The notes under the pieces were generated by a model. The model was not told where the DNA came from. It ran no database searches and saw only the letters and a list, made by a program, of their open reading frames with translations. A program made the position numbers and the translations under genes. Below, in pieces: positions 6,978 to 13,599 of a stretch of DNA of 13,599 bases. Source of the DNA: Euryarchaeota archaeon UBA23 (GTDB lineage: Archaea; Thermoplasmatota; Poseidoniia; Poseidoniales; Thalassarchaeaceae); NCBI GenBank assembly GCA_002498725.1, contig DAIJ01000010.1:77442-91040 (forward strand). The letters run 5' to 3'. The stretch's first letter is position 1; each line of letters starts with the position of its first letter.

Positions 6978-9134
6978 ATGACAATGGCAGCACATGATTC
7001 GTCAGCTCGATGGAGGACATATTTGGAGTCCGCTAAAGAATCTGAGATCGTTATGCTACTTTCTAAACAACTTCTTTCTCCAGTAATGAATGTTAATTTC
7101 AATGACCTCCAAGCCTTTGATCCGGAGTTTGCTGAAGATGTACTATCAAATCCTCGTAGTATCCTTACTAATGGCCGTAATACGTTAAATGAGATTTGTA
7201 GAGAAAGAGGAGAAGATATTGATTGTATATTACGTGTTGGAGAGTTACCTAAAGATAGTCGTCGAGAACTACGTGATGTGGGTAGTGCCGACATTGAGAA
7301 ACTCCGAAGTTCCGAAGTTCTTGTAACTAAAATCAGTGAAATAAAGCCACGCATACATAGAGCAGTTTTCCAATGTGAAGCATGTGGCCATACAGTGGAG
7401 ATGTTACAAGAAAATGAGAGAGAATTACAGGAACCATTACGCTGTCCTCCAGAAACTGGTTGTGGCGAAACTGCTGGCAGAGGAGGAGCAACCCGATTCA
7501 ATCTAGTAATGAATGTCTCTAGGATGGTCAATAACCAGTGGATTGAGGTCCAAGAAGTTCCAGAAAATGTTCCAAGTGGAGCCCAACCAACTCGTAGTCA
7601 AGTACTAGTTGAAGGTGATTTAGTCAACCAGCATCTTCCCGGTGAACGTGTAATGGTAAACGTAATTCCAGTAGTTCACTCTGAGATTAAGAGAGGCCGA
7701 AAGACTCCGATGTTTGATATAATTTATCACCTTGTTAGTTCTGAACATGAGAGCGCCCCATTTACTGAGATAAATATTAGCGATGAAGACAGAGAAGCAA
7801 TACTTGAGGTGGCATCACGCCCGGATCTAATGCAATTAATGCAGCGCTCCATTGCCCCTTCGATTTTTGCCACTGGTGTGATGCACTATGTCAAACGCTC
7901 TCTTGCTTTGCAATTATTCGGAGGAGTCTCTCGAATAAATGACGACACAACAAGGTCAAGAGGCGACATCCATATATTGCTAATGGGGGACCCTGGGGTG
8001 GCGAAGTCACAACTTCTGAACTATATGTCGAAATTATCCCCTAGAGGGATGTTTGCTTCAGGAGGTGGTGTTTCTGGAGCGGGGCTGACTGCCGCTGCTG
8101 TAAGGGATGATTTTGGCGGAGGAGGCCGCTTTGCTCTAGAAGCAGGAGTATTGCCTTTATCTGATAGAGGAATGGCTGCAATAGACGAATTTGACAAAAT
8201 CCAAGCACAAGACAGAGACCATATTCTTCCAGCGATGGAACAACAGAGACTTAGTATATCCAAGGGGGGTGTAAAGGCTACATTGAATACTCGTTGCTCC
8301 ATCCTTGCAGCAGCTAATCCTGTTGAAGGTCGCTTTACTAGGAGAGGCCCTAATGAAAGTGTCATGACTTCTTTCAAGGAAACCGGATTACCTCCTCCTC
8401 TTGCATCGAGATTTGATATAATTTGGATGCTTAGGGATGAAGTAAGAGCTGAAGATGATGAAAGAATAGCACGTCACATTCTCCAAGTCAGAACGAGGGG
8501 TGTTTCTGAGACAAAGATAGAGGGCGGGACTGAATTTGATATAAGGGATTCAAACGAAGGGGAAATATTTGATACTGGAGTAGATGGTTCAGATCATTTG
8601 ACAATTGATTTTCTGCGCAAATATATTGCTTATGCTAAGCGCAACATACATCCTGATGTCAGTGAAGACTCAATCGCTATAATTCAGGACTATTATACAA
8701 AAGAACGTCAATCATTTAGCAAGAGTTCTGCAACGTATCAGGATACTGAAGTGATACCTATAACACCTCGAGCACTTGAGGCTTTAATCCGCCTTACAGA
8801 AGCTCATGCTAAGATGAACCTTCGTGAAAAAACAACCACAGAGGACGCAAAGGTTGCTTTGGCAGTATTCAGACATTGGCGTGAAGAATCAGGTATTGAA
8901 GACGAGTCAGAATTACATTCAGGAGTTTCTGTTAGCCAGCGAAATGCCAGTATGATTGTACGTAATGCTCTGAAGGATCTTTGTTCAGAACGCGGTGTTG
9001 CTGAACTAACTGCATTACTGAATCGTTGTGAATCAAGTGGCGTCAGTGAATTCCAGGTTGAAGAAGTTGTGAAGAAAATGCTCAGAGCAGGAGAGTTATT
9101 CGAGAAAAGCAATAATCACTATTCGTTTGCCTGA
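6978..9134 (+). CDS. mcm: Replicative DNA helicase MCM
   Basis: This is the archaeal minichromosome maintenance protein, the hexameric ATP-driven helicase that unwinds DNA at replication forks. In the 718 residues an N-terminal domain carries a zinc site (Cys133, Cys136, Cys156, Cys162) and an OB-fold region with the GDLVNQHLPGERVMV stretch. The AAA+ core follows, with Walker A GDPGVAKS (337-344), the helix-2-insert region around GAGLTAAAVRD, Walker B AIDEFDK (Asp403-Glu404) and the arginine finger in PPPLASRFD (Arg478). A winged-helix region ends the protein (~640-718). A mostly acidic segment (~508-535) follows the core and looks like a loop insertion. No intein is present. An alternative ATG lies two codons downstream at 6984. 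The 3' end lies 7 bases before the gatE ATG, so the two are probably co-transcribed. Identification is secure. Confidence 0.97.
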   Translation: MTMAAHDSSARWRTYLESAKESEIVMLLSKQLLSPVMNVNFNDLQAFDPEFAEDVLSNPRSILTNGRNTLNEICRERGEDIDCILRVGELPKDSRRELRDVGSADIEKLRSSEVLVTKISEIKPRIHRAVFQCEACGHTVEMLQENERELQEPLRCPPETGCGETAGRGGATRFNLVMNVSRMVNNQWIEVQEVPENVPSGAQPTRSQVLVEGDLVNQHLPGERVMVNVIPVVHSEIKRGRKTPMFDIIYHLVSSEHESAPFTEINISDEDREAILEVASRPDLMQLMQRSIAPSIFATGVMHYVKRSLALQLFGGVSRINDDTTRSRGDIHILLMGDPGVAKSQLLNYMSKLSPRGMFASGGGVSGAGLTAAAVRDDFGGGGRFALEAGVLPLSDRGMAAIDEFDKIQAQDRDHILPAMEQQRLSISKGGVKATLNTRCSILAAANPVEGRFTRRGPNESVMTSFKETGLPPPLASRFDIIWMLRDEVRAEDDERIARHILQVRTRGVSETKIEGGTEFDIRDSNEGEIFDTGVDGSDHLTIDFLRKYIAYAKRNIHPDVSEDSIAIIQDYYTKERQSFSKSSATYQDTEVIPITPRALEALIRLTEAHAKMNLREKTTTEDAKVALAVFRHWREESGIEDESELHSGVSVSQRNASMIVRNALKDLCSERGVAELTALLNRCESSGVSEFQVEEVVKKMLRAGELFEKSNNHYSFA

Positions 9135-9141
9135 TGACTCT

Positions 9142-11280
9142 ATGAGTAATGTCGCATCGCTGCATAGCGTGAGTGATGCTGCACGGGCGAATATCCATCG
9201 CCCTTCGACACTTGATCCAGAGGCTCTTGGCTTCATGTGTGGGCTAGAGATTCATCAGCAACTTTCTACAGGAAAACTCCATTCTCGAATGCCCAGTAAA
9301 TTATTTGATGTTGGTATTGATGATATTCCAAGAAATTGGCAACACAAAGAAAGACGCTTAAGGGCCTCACAGGGCGAATCAGGAAGAATAGATGTAGCAG
9401 CGCGATTTGAGGCCCAAAGAAACCGCTCATTTATTTATGTTCAGCCTCCAAATTCAGGCCTAATTGAATTAGACGAAGCCCCTCCACTTTCTCATGACAA
9501 GGAAGCAATTGATGCTGCTCTTACGATATCTGCAATGATGAATGCTAAACCCGTGCCATTCCTTCAAGTCATGAGGAAAACTGTAGTTGATGGGTCTAAC
9601 ACTAGTGGCTTTCAAAGGACTACCCTGATTTCTACTGAAGGATCAATAGAAACTCAATCTGGTTCTGTTGGAATAGATGTAATATGTCTAGAAGAGGATT
9701 CTGCTCGCAAATTAGATAGCAGATCAACTAATTCGGGAGAGGTAGTTACCTATACCCTAGATCGCCTCGGAATCCCTTTGATTGAAATTGCTACTGCACC
9801 AGATGTCCAGACTCCGGATCATGCTAAAGAAACAGCTCTAGCGCTGGGAAGACTACTTCGAGATACTAGAATGGTAAGGCGTGGACTTGGAAGCATAAGG
9901 CAAGATCTGAATGTTAGTCTTGCATGTGGCGATAGAGTCGAAATCAAAGGCTGTCAAGATCTTGATTGGATACCACAGATAATTAGATTGGAAATGGCCC
10001 GACAAATCCATATGTTTCGTTTAGCAAATGAATTACGAGAAGAAGCAGGACTACCTCTCCTTCCAGATGATCGTAGAGACGACAATAAGCCAATTGAGAA
10101 CCGTGTTTCACGAGCAGCAATTTCAAGAATTCCAATGAAGTTGCATGATGTAACAAATAAATTCACAAAAAGTAATTCTACAATGATCGAGAGATCTCTT
10201 ATGACAGGTTGTTCTGTTATAGCAGTTGTATTACCTGGTTTTTCAGGCCGTCTTGGTTCCAAAGAACTCGATGAAGAAGGATCCCAATTGCCTAGGCTAG
10301 GCCGAGAACTGGCTAGTGCAGCCAAATTAGCAGGAGTCGCTGGTATAATTCATTCAGACGAATTACCAGCATATGGAATAACAAAAGAAGAAGTAAACTT
10401 AGTAACAGATTCCTTAGGCACACAAGGGAATGATGCTTTTGTACTCTGTGTTGCACCTGAATGGCAGGCTAATTTAGCTTTAGAAGCAGTAATTGAGCGC
10501 ACACGAATGGCCTATCATAGAATCCCTCAAGAAGTCAGAAATGTTGTAATTAAGAAAGGGTCACCTGAAGATGGAACAACCACTGCTATGAGGCCTCTTC
10601 CAGGAGGTGCGAGAATGTATCCTGAAACAGATATTCCAATTCGTCAACTTAGGGAAGAACATTGGGAATCAATCAACTCCAATCTACCTTTGACACAAAT
10701 AGAAAGGATTGAGCGCTTACAATCTTATGATATTTCTGAAAATCAAGTCGAGGCAATCATTGGAGCCGAGTTGGATGATATTTTAGTTGCTGCTGCTGAT
10801 GGTAGACAATTCGGCACACCTAGTTTTTCTGCAAAATCTATGGCTTCAGCATTGCTCGATAATACTCGAAATGAAATTGCAGAAGGTATTGATAGACAAG
10901 AAACAGATGTCCCCTGGTCAGTTATAGCAATCGCACTATATGCTTGTGAGAATGGAATTATTACCAGAGATGGAATAATTCCTATGGCCATAAAATACTT
11001 TCTAGAGGGTCCAATTTCCCTTCAAAATACATTTGAAGATCGATTAGAATGGTTTCAAAATACCGCCAATGATGAAGGCTTCACTCCTGCTGATAATAGT
11101 GCAATTGAAGAAGCAGTAGATGCGATTCTGAAGGACAGATATGAATTTGTAGATGAGCGCGGTATGGCGTCAATTGGTCCGCTGATGGGTATGGTTATGG
11201 CCAAGCTAGGGGGTGCTGCTGACGGCAAAGCAGTAAGCGAGATGTTGAAACAAAAAATTAGTCAAATGACCGAAAAATAA
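9142..11280 (+). CDS. gatE: Glutamyl-tRNA(Gln) amidotransferase subunit E
   Basis: GatE is the kinase/transamidase subunit of the archaeal GatDE enzyme, which converts Glu-tRNA(Gln) to Gln-tRNA(Gln) with ammonia supplied by GatD. The N-terminal cradle domain begins with LGFMCGLEIHQQLSTGKLHS (~30-49) and includes FIYVQPPNSGLIELDEAPPL and ICLEEDSARKLD. An AspRS-insert-like (GAD) domain, which distinguishes GatE from bacterial GatB, occupies roughly 334-470. MYPETDIPI (492-500) follows, and a helical tail domain with PLMGMVMAKLGG ends the protein. At 712 residues it is longer than the roughly 620 usual for the family. The frame is open to a TTG at 9127 overlapping mcm, but ATG 9142 is the more ordinary start; neither has a clear ribosome site. 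The partner gatD is not in this window. Identification is secure; the start is uncertain. Confidence 0.95.
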   Translation: MSNVASLHSVSDAARANIHRPSTLDPEALGFMCGLEIHQQLSTGKLHSRMPSKLFDVGIDDIPRNWQHKERRLRASQGESGRIDVAARFEAQRNRSFIYVQPPNSGLIELDEAPPLSHDKEAIDAALTISAMMNAKPVPFLQVMRKTVVDGSNTSGFQRTTLISTEGSIETQSGSVGIDVICLEEDSARKLDSRSTNSGEVVTYTLDRLGIPLIEIATAPDVQTPDHAKETALALGRLLRDTRMVRRGLGSIRQDLNVSLACGDRVEIKGCQDLDWIPQIIRLEMARQIHMFRLANELREEAGLPLLPDDRRDDNKPIENRVSRAAISRIPMKLHDVTNKFTKSNSTMIERSLMTGCSVIAVVLPGFSGRLGSKELDEEGSQLPRLGRELASAAKLAGVAGIIHSDELPAYGITKEEVNLVTDSLGTQGNDAFVLCVAPEWQANLALEAVIERTRMAYHRIPQEVRNVVIKKGSPEDGTTTAMRPLPGGARMYPETDIPIRQLREEHWESINSNLPLTQIERIERLQSYDISENQVEAIIGAELDDILVAAADGRQFGTPSFSAKSMASALLDNTRNEIAEGIDRQETDVPWSVIAIALYACENGIITRDGIIPMAIKYFLEGPISLQNTFEDRLEWFQNTANDEGFTPADNSAIEEAVDAILKDRYEFVDERGMASIGPLMGMVMAKLGGAADGKAVSEMLKQKISQMTEK

Positions 11281-11282
11281 TA

Positions 11283-11288
11283 TTTTTT
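11283..11288 (+). terminator. T-tract terminator after gatE
   Basis: Six consecutive T residues begin 3 bases after the gatE stop, with no stem before them. Archaeal RNA polymerase commonly terminates at such T-tracts, and the next gene is preceded by its own possible TATA box. Plausible but short. Confidence 0.4.
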
Positions 11289-11310
11289 AAGAGGTAGATT
11301 ATCAACTAAG

Positions 11311-11316
11311 TTATTA
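11311..11316 (+). promoter_or_regulatory. TATA-like box before the DUF4430 gene
   Basis: TTATTA lies 27-32 bases before the ATG at 11343, the spacing expected for an archaeal promoter giving a leaderless message. A second AT stretch, TATAT (11322-11326), is too close to the ATG for that role. No ribosome binding site precedes the ATG, which fits leaderless translation. Confidence 0.3.
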
Positions 11317-11342
11317 GACTCTATATCTAACCATTAAACTCC

Positions 11343-11903
11343 ATGTCGAACGATAACTACCTTAGGACCGGATCTATAATTGCAGTTGTATCGCTCATGT
11401 TACTTTCTCCTGCAATAAGCGATATATTGAATAATGAAGCAGCGAAATACGTCAATGATAACGAATCATCACATAACGGTTTACCAACTGAATGGGATAA
11501 TAAACAGGTAATTTGTGTATACTTCCCAGTAGAGTACCCCCATTCAGAATATTCATCAGGTGTAACTATGATTGACTCTGATGGTTCAGAAATAGGTATT
11601 AATGACGCTCTTAATTCTACAGGTGCATGTGTTGGTGGTTTTGATGGTTTTAACGAGGGGCTAGAATTTATGATGGATGCAACTAGGGTAACCGGGGGGC
11701 AATTATCAGTAGGGTATACAATAGATCCTAATTGGGGTCCATTTGTTCATACAATAGGTGGACTCAACATAGATGAAGTCAAGGGAGATTTCGGTGGAGT
11801 TTACTGGAGCCTTCTTCATAATGGCGAATACTCAATGGTCGGAATAGGCGATCTTGTATTGTCAGAGGGTGATGTAATTACTTGGGAGATAGCAACCTGG
11901 TGA
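11343..11903 (+). CDS. Secreted DUF4430-type protein (transcobalamin C-terminal-like domain)
   Basis: A 186-residue exported protein. Residues ~8-28 form a hydrophobic segment that is a signal peptide or N-terminal anchor; no lipobox cysteine is present. The mature part has one cysteine pair (Cys58 and Cys96), likely a disulfide. The C-terminal third (from ~150) has the DUF4430 pattern: YWSLLHNGEYSMVGIGDL, then SEGDVITWEIATW, the tryptophan-containing strand that closes the fold. DUF4430 resembles the C-terminal domain of transcobalamin and intrinsic factor, and such proteins often sit beside ECF transporter S components in bacteria. Here the next gene on the same strand is such a component, so this may be a surface binding protein that presents cobalamin or a related vitamin. 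The domain assignment is from pattern recognition only; ligand and role are inferred. Confidence 0.65.
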   Translation: MSNDNYLRTGSIIAVVSLMLLSPAISDILNNEAAKYVNDNESSHNGLPTEWDNKQVICVYFPVEYPHSEYSSGVTMIDSDGSEIGINDALNSTGACVGGFDGFNEGLEFMMDATRVTGGQLSVGYTIDPNWGPFVHTIGGLNIDEVKGDFGGVYWSLLHNGEYSMVGIGDLVLSEGDVITWEIATW

Positions 11904-11904
11904 G

Positions 11905-11934
11905 AATAATCACTCAGCAACTATCAATAATCAC
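11905..11934. repeat. Direct repeat of a 9-mer, 21-base period
   Basis: AATAATCAC occurs at 11905-11913 and again at 11926-11934, in the short gap between the DUF4430 gene and the S-component gene. The 21-base period equals two turns of the helix, so both copies face the same side. This would suit a regulator site, but two AT-rich 9-mers can also match by chance. Confidence 0.35.
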
Positions 11935-11952
11935 CCTACACTCAGGTGAAGC

Positions 11953-11957
11953 GAGGT
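11953..11957 (+). promoter_or_regulatory. Shine-Dalgarno site that sets the S-component start
   Basis: GAGGT lies 6 bases before the ATG at 11964, an ideal match and spacing. It would fall inside the coding region if the upstream in-frame GTG at 11946 were used, so it decides for ATG 11964. Confidence 0.7.
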
Positions 11958-11963
11958 TACAAC

Positions 11964-12617
11964 ATGTATGACTTCCATAACGTTGGCTTAACTCCTTTTG
12001 AGACGATGTTCCTGAATGTCTGTATCCTGTCAATCATTATATTTGCATTGCTTCATAGTGAGCGTAAATTAGGTGCCTCGAATCAAATTGCGATGTTAGT
12101 TATATTAGCAATTTTTGGCATATCAGGTAGAATCCTAATGGAACCACTACCCAATATTCAGCCAGTAACGGTGATAATTATTCTAGCTGGAGTTTACTAT
12201 GGGGCACCAAGAGCAATTGCTCTAGCAGGTGTTATTGCGTTATTCTCGAATTTATTGGTAATGGGACACGGCCCTTGGACTATATTCCAAGTCATTGGGT
12301 GGGGATTGGTAGGTTTATTTGGCGCCATAACCTCAAAATATATTCTTGAAAACGGAGAATTAAATCTCCATCGCCTCGGCTTAATTGCTATATTGTCCGC
12401 ATTTGCATTTGATTGGGTAGTTTCTTCAAGTATACTTCTGAAAACAGATCCTTCTATGCTGATGCCCTACCTAATTAATGGGCTACTTTTCGATCTCTAC
12501 CACGCAGTTGGCAATTTATTATTCGTAGCATGGTTGGCAAGCCCACTCGGCGAAATAATGCATCGTCACAAGGTTGAGCATAGTCACAAAGCGGTGAATG
12601 ATATTGCCCACAACTGA
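11964..12617 (+). CDS. ECF transporter S component (vitamin-binding membrane subunit)
   Basis: A 217-residue integral membrane protein with about six hydrophobic segments, the size and layout of the substrate-binding S component of energy-coupling factor importers. Characteristic stretches are GRILMEPLPNIQPVTVIII (56-74), GVYYGAPRAIALAGVIALFS (76-95), the SNLLVMGHGPWTIFQVIGWG block (95-114), and FDLYHAVGN in the last span (176-184). The GPWTxxQxxxWGL block is shared by S components usually annotated only as ECF transporter S component, some linked to cobalamin. The short cytoplasmic tail is rich in histidine (200, 202, 206, 208, 216). The upstream secreted DUF4430 protein supports a vitamin substrate. 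No EcfA or EcfT gene is in the window, so it must share a module from elsewhere, as group II ECF systems do. It overlaps the start of pth2. Family assignment is fairly sure; substrate is inferred. Confidence 0.8.
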   Translation: MYDFHNVGLTPFETMFLNVCILSIIIFALLHSERKLGASNQIAMLVILAIFGISGRILMEPLPNIQPVTVIIILAGVYYGAPRAIALAGVIALFSNLLVMGHGPWTIFQVIGWGLVGLFGAITSKYILENGELNLHRLGLIAILSAFAFDWVVSSSILLKTDPSMLMPYLINGLLFDLYHAVGNLLFVAWLASPLGEIMHRHKVEHSHKAVNDIAHN

Positions 12618-12972
12618 AGAATTAACCATGGTCTTAGTGACTCGGGCCGACCTCAAATTATCGAAGGGTAAGTTAGCCGCTCAATGCGGTCATGCGGTCC
12701 TAGAATGTACAGTTCGTGCGAAGAAGACAGCACCTCGTGATTTAGATAGATATAGACGCGGCGGAGCTAGAAAAATAGTATGTAAAGTTGAAGACGAAAT
12801 CAAATTGAAGTCAATATTAAGCCAAGCAAAGTCAGCAGGTCTAGTATGCTATTTGGTGAAAGACGCAGGCCATACTGAAATCCCACCCGGTACTGTTACA
12901 GTAGTTGGAGTAGGACCTGGTCCACGTTCAGAAATAGACAAAATAACTGGAAACCTACAGTTAGTCGGATAA
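12598..12972 (+). CDS. pth2: Peptidyl-tRNA hydrolase, archaeal/eukaryotic type (Pth2)
   Basis: Pth2 frees tRNA from prematurely released peptidyl-tRNA by cleaving the ester bond, a recycling step in translation. The protein shows the family's two signatures: the N-terminal DLKLSKGKLAAQCGHAVLE (19-37), with the catalytic Lys and His, and the C-terminal VKDAGHTEIPPGTVTVVGVG (87-106), with the conserved Asp. It has 124 residues from ATG 12598, which overlaps the S-component gene by 20 bases. An internal ATG at 12628 would give 114 residues, closer to the usual ~115, and starts directly at the first beta strand. The first ten residues are therefore doubtful. Overlap with the transporter gene suggests co-transcription by packing, not a shared function. 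A strand-matched hairpin follows 22 bases after the stop. Confidence 0.95.
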   Translation: MILPTTEELTMVLVTRADLKLSKGKLAAQCGHAVLECTVRAKKTAPRDLDRYRRGGARKIVCKVEDEIKLKSILSQAKSAGLVCYLVKDAGHTEIPPGTVTVVGVGPGPRSEIDKITGNLQLVG

Positions 12973-12993
12973 CATAATTCGAAACGAGAGAAA

Positions 12994-13019
12994 TCCCACA
13001 GAGAGATTTCTCTGTGGGG
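12994..13019 (+). terminator. Hairpin after pth2
   Basis: CCCACAGAGA and TCTCTGTGGG form a perfect 10-bp stem with a GATT loop. On the + strand a U-G pair (12994/13019) adds one more; on the - strand this would be an A-C mismatch, so the hairpin fits the pth2 transcript better. Seven G residues (13016-13022) overlap and follow the stem, then TTT. A competing 8-bp stem (12987-12994 with 13006-13013) shares its right arm. Confidence 0.6.
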
Positions 13020-13032
13020 GGGTTTGAGAATC

Positions 13033-13067
13033 GGCGAGACTGGGGAACCGAAGTTCCCCAATCTGCC
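13033..13067 (-). terminator. UUCG-tetraloop hairpin in the 3' region of the right-end gene
   Basis: On the - strand, TGGGGAAC and GTTCCCCA close a TTCG loop with a C-G closing pair, the very stable cUUCGg tetraloop. A U-G wobble (13061/13040) and the AGA/TCT pairing extend it to 12 continuous base pairs, and GGC/GCC adds three more past a one-base bulge. The wobble would be an A-C mismatch on the + strand, which assigns the structure to the leftward transcript of the membrane-protein gene, about 32 bases after its stop. Confidence 0.65.
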
Positions 13068-13099
13068 TTACGTGGTTCAGAATCTAATTATTTAGATCT

Positions 13100-13594
13100 T
13101 CAGAGTTGTTCTTCTAGTAGGCCGCCTAACATAGCACCAAGGCCAATGACTATTCCGTCCATTGCCCAGTGGCTGAATGTATCAACAAGTCCACCAGAAT
13201 CGTTCATCAATGTAGCACTCATGTGATGAGCACCATCGAATCCCATTCCTAGAGATCCTACAAGAGCAACAACTACGAATGCAGTCATCCAGCCCTCACA
13301 GCGACTGTGTACAGCACCTATTACGGCACCAGCAGCTAGCATTGCTAGAGCAGTCCATAGGTCAAATTCCCACATTTCTCCAGCAGTGTAGGTGCTTTCG
13401 CCATCAGCAGTAATCAATACCGCAGCAGCTCCAGCTCCAACTATCTGCATAAGCCAGCGCATGCCGTTACCCATCCATGCGTCTGTGTCCTGCAGATCAC
13501 CAGTCATTGCACTGATCCAGGTGAACATTGGCAGAACGTGTGCTCCTGCCATAGCAGCCATAGTAGCAGCGAGCAATAAGCCCATCATTACCAT
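13100..13594 (-). CDS. Methionine-rich multi-span membrane protein of unknown function (5' end at window edge)
   Basis: At least 164 residues with about five hydrophobic segments (~5-27, 45-61, 77-97, 101-118, 140-160) joined by short acidic loops. I do not recognise the family. Methionine is strikingly frequent, 18 of 164 residues, often inside or next to the membrane segments (for example MGNGMRWLMQ), and histidines sit near some of them (AHVLPM, GAHHM, SHWAM). Met/His clusters can coordinate copper or similar metals, but no known metal-transport motif such as CPC or MxxxM pairs in fixed array is clear. The frame continues past the ATG at 13594 to the window edge, so more N-terminal sequence may exist. 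Codon use is GC-richer than in the middle of the window, like the binding-protein gene at the left end, hinting at strong expression. A stable hairpin follows the stop. Confidence 0.7.
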   Translation of the reverse strand: MVMMGLLLAATMAAMAGAHVLPMFTWISAMTGDLQDTDAWMGNGMRWLMQIVGAGAAAVLITADGESTYTAGEMWEFDLWTALAMLAAGAVIGAVHSRCEGWMTAFVVVALVGSLGMGFDGAHHMSATLMNDSGGLVDTFSHWAMDGIVIGLGAMLGGLLEEQL

Positions 13595-13599
13595 GTCAC

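Noticed and set aside
6950..7531. A 193-codon open frame on the - strand
   Set aside because: It lies antisense to the well-supported mcm gene, and its translation shows Ser/Arg-rich shadow composition with no family motif.
8021..8377. A 118-codon open frame on the - strand
   Set aside because: Antisense to the MCM AAA+ core, which is strongly conserved; no independent support.
9954..10325. A 123-codon open frame on the - strand
   Set aside because: Antisense to gatE, with shadow composition and no motif.
11953..11957. GTG 11946 as start of the S-component gene
   Set aside because: A well-placed GAGGT site serves ATG 11964 and would lie inside the gene with the GTG start; the added residues have no family counterpart.
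11904..11963. A cobalamin riboswitch before the S-component gene
   Set aside because: The gap is only about 60 bases, too short for the riboswitch, and no B12-box-like sequence is seen.
13014..13226. A 70-codon open frame on the + strand
   Set aside because: It starts inside a hairpin and runs antisense into the membrane-protein gene; no ribosome site or motif.

Overview
The window is about 13.6 kb of archaeal chromosome, AT-rich in the middle and visibly richer in G+C in the two genes cut by its ends. Three information-processing genes point to an archaeon: the archaeal replicative helicase MCM, GatE (the archaea-specific glutaminyl-tRNA amidotransferase subunit), and a type-2 peptidyl-tRNA hydrolase (Pth2). 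Together with a branched-chain amino-acid ABC transporter and an ECF-type vitamin transporter component, this suggests a heterotrophic, probably marine planktonic euryarchaeon such as Marine Group II (Poseidoniales). That placement is an inference from gene content, not a match to a reference genome.

Left third (1-5702, + strand): a Liv-type (HAAT family) ABC importer. It runs from the 3' end of a substrate-binding protein gene, through a strong GNRA-loop hairpin, to an unusually large gene in which the two permeases LivH and LivM are fused into one 1227-residue protein. The ATPase genes livG and livF follow, and each start overlaps the stop before it. The fused permease carries an extra N-terminal membrane region, a linker of about 250 residues, and two insertions that each hold a cysteine pair.

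Middle (5694-6761, - strand): two small genes, probably one transcription unit. They encode a YqiA-like alpha/beta hydrolase, whose 3' end overlaps that of livF, and a PCC/DUF296-domain protein. Divergent to them on the + strand lie mcm and gatE (6978-11280), 7 bases apart.

Right third (11343-12972, + strand): a secreted DUF4430-type protein (transcobalamin C-terminal-like fold), an ECF transporter S component and Pth2. The first two look like a binding-protein and membrane-component pair for a vitamin, perhaps cobalamin. No EcfA or EcfT gene is present here, so the S component would have to use an energising module encoded elsewhere.

The intergenic stretch 12973-13099 lies between convergent genes and holds two hairpins whose wobble pairs assign one to each strand. 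The - strand hairpin has a cUUCGg tetraloop and belongs to a methionine-rich multi-span membrane protein of unknown function that runs off the right edge. There are no rRNA or tRNA genes, CRISPR arrays, insertion sequences or other mobile elements. No stretch longer than about 300 bases lacks a gene.
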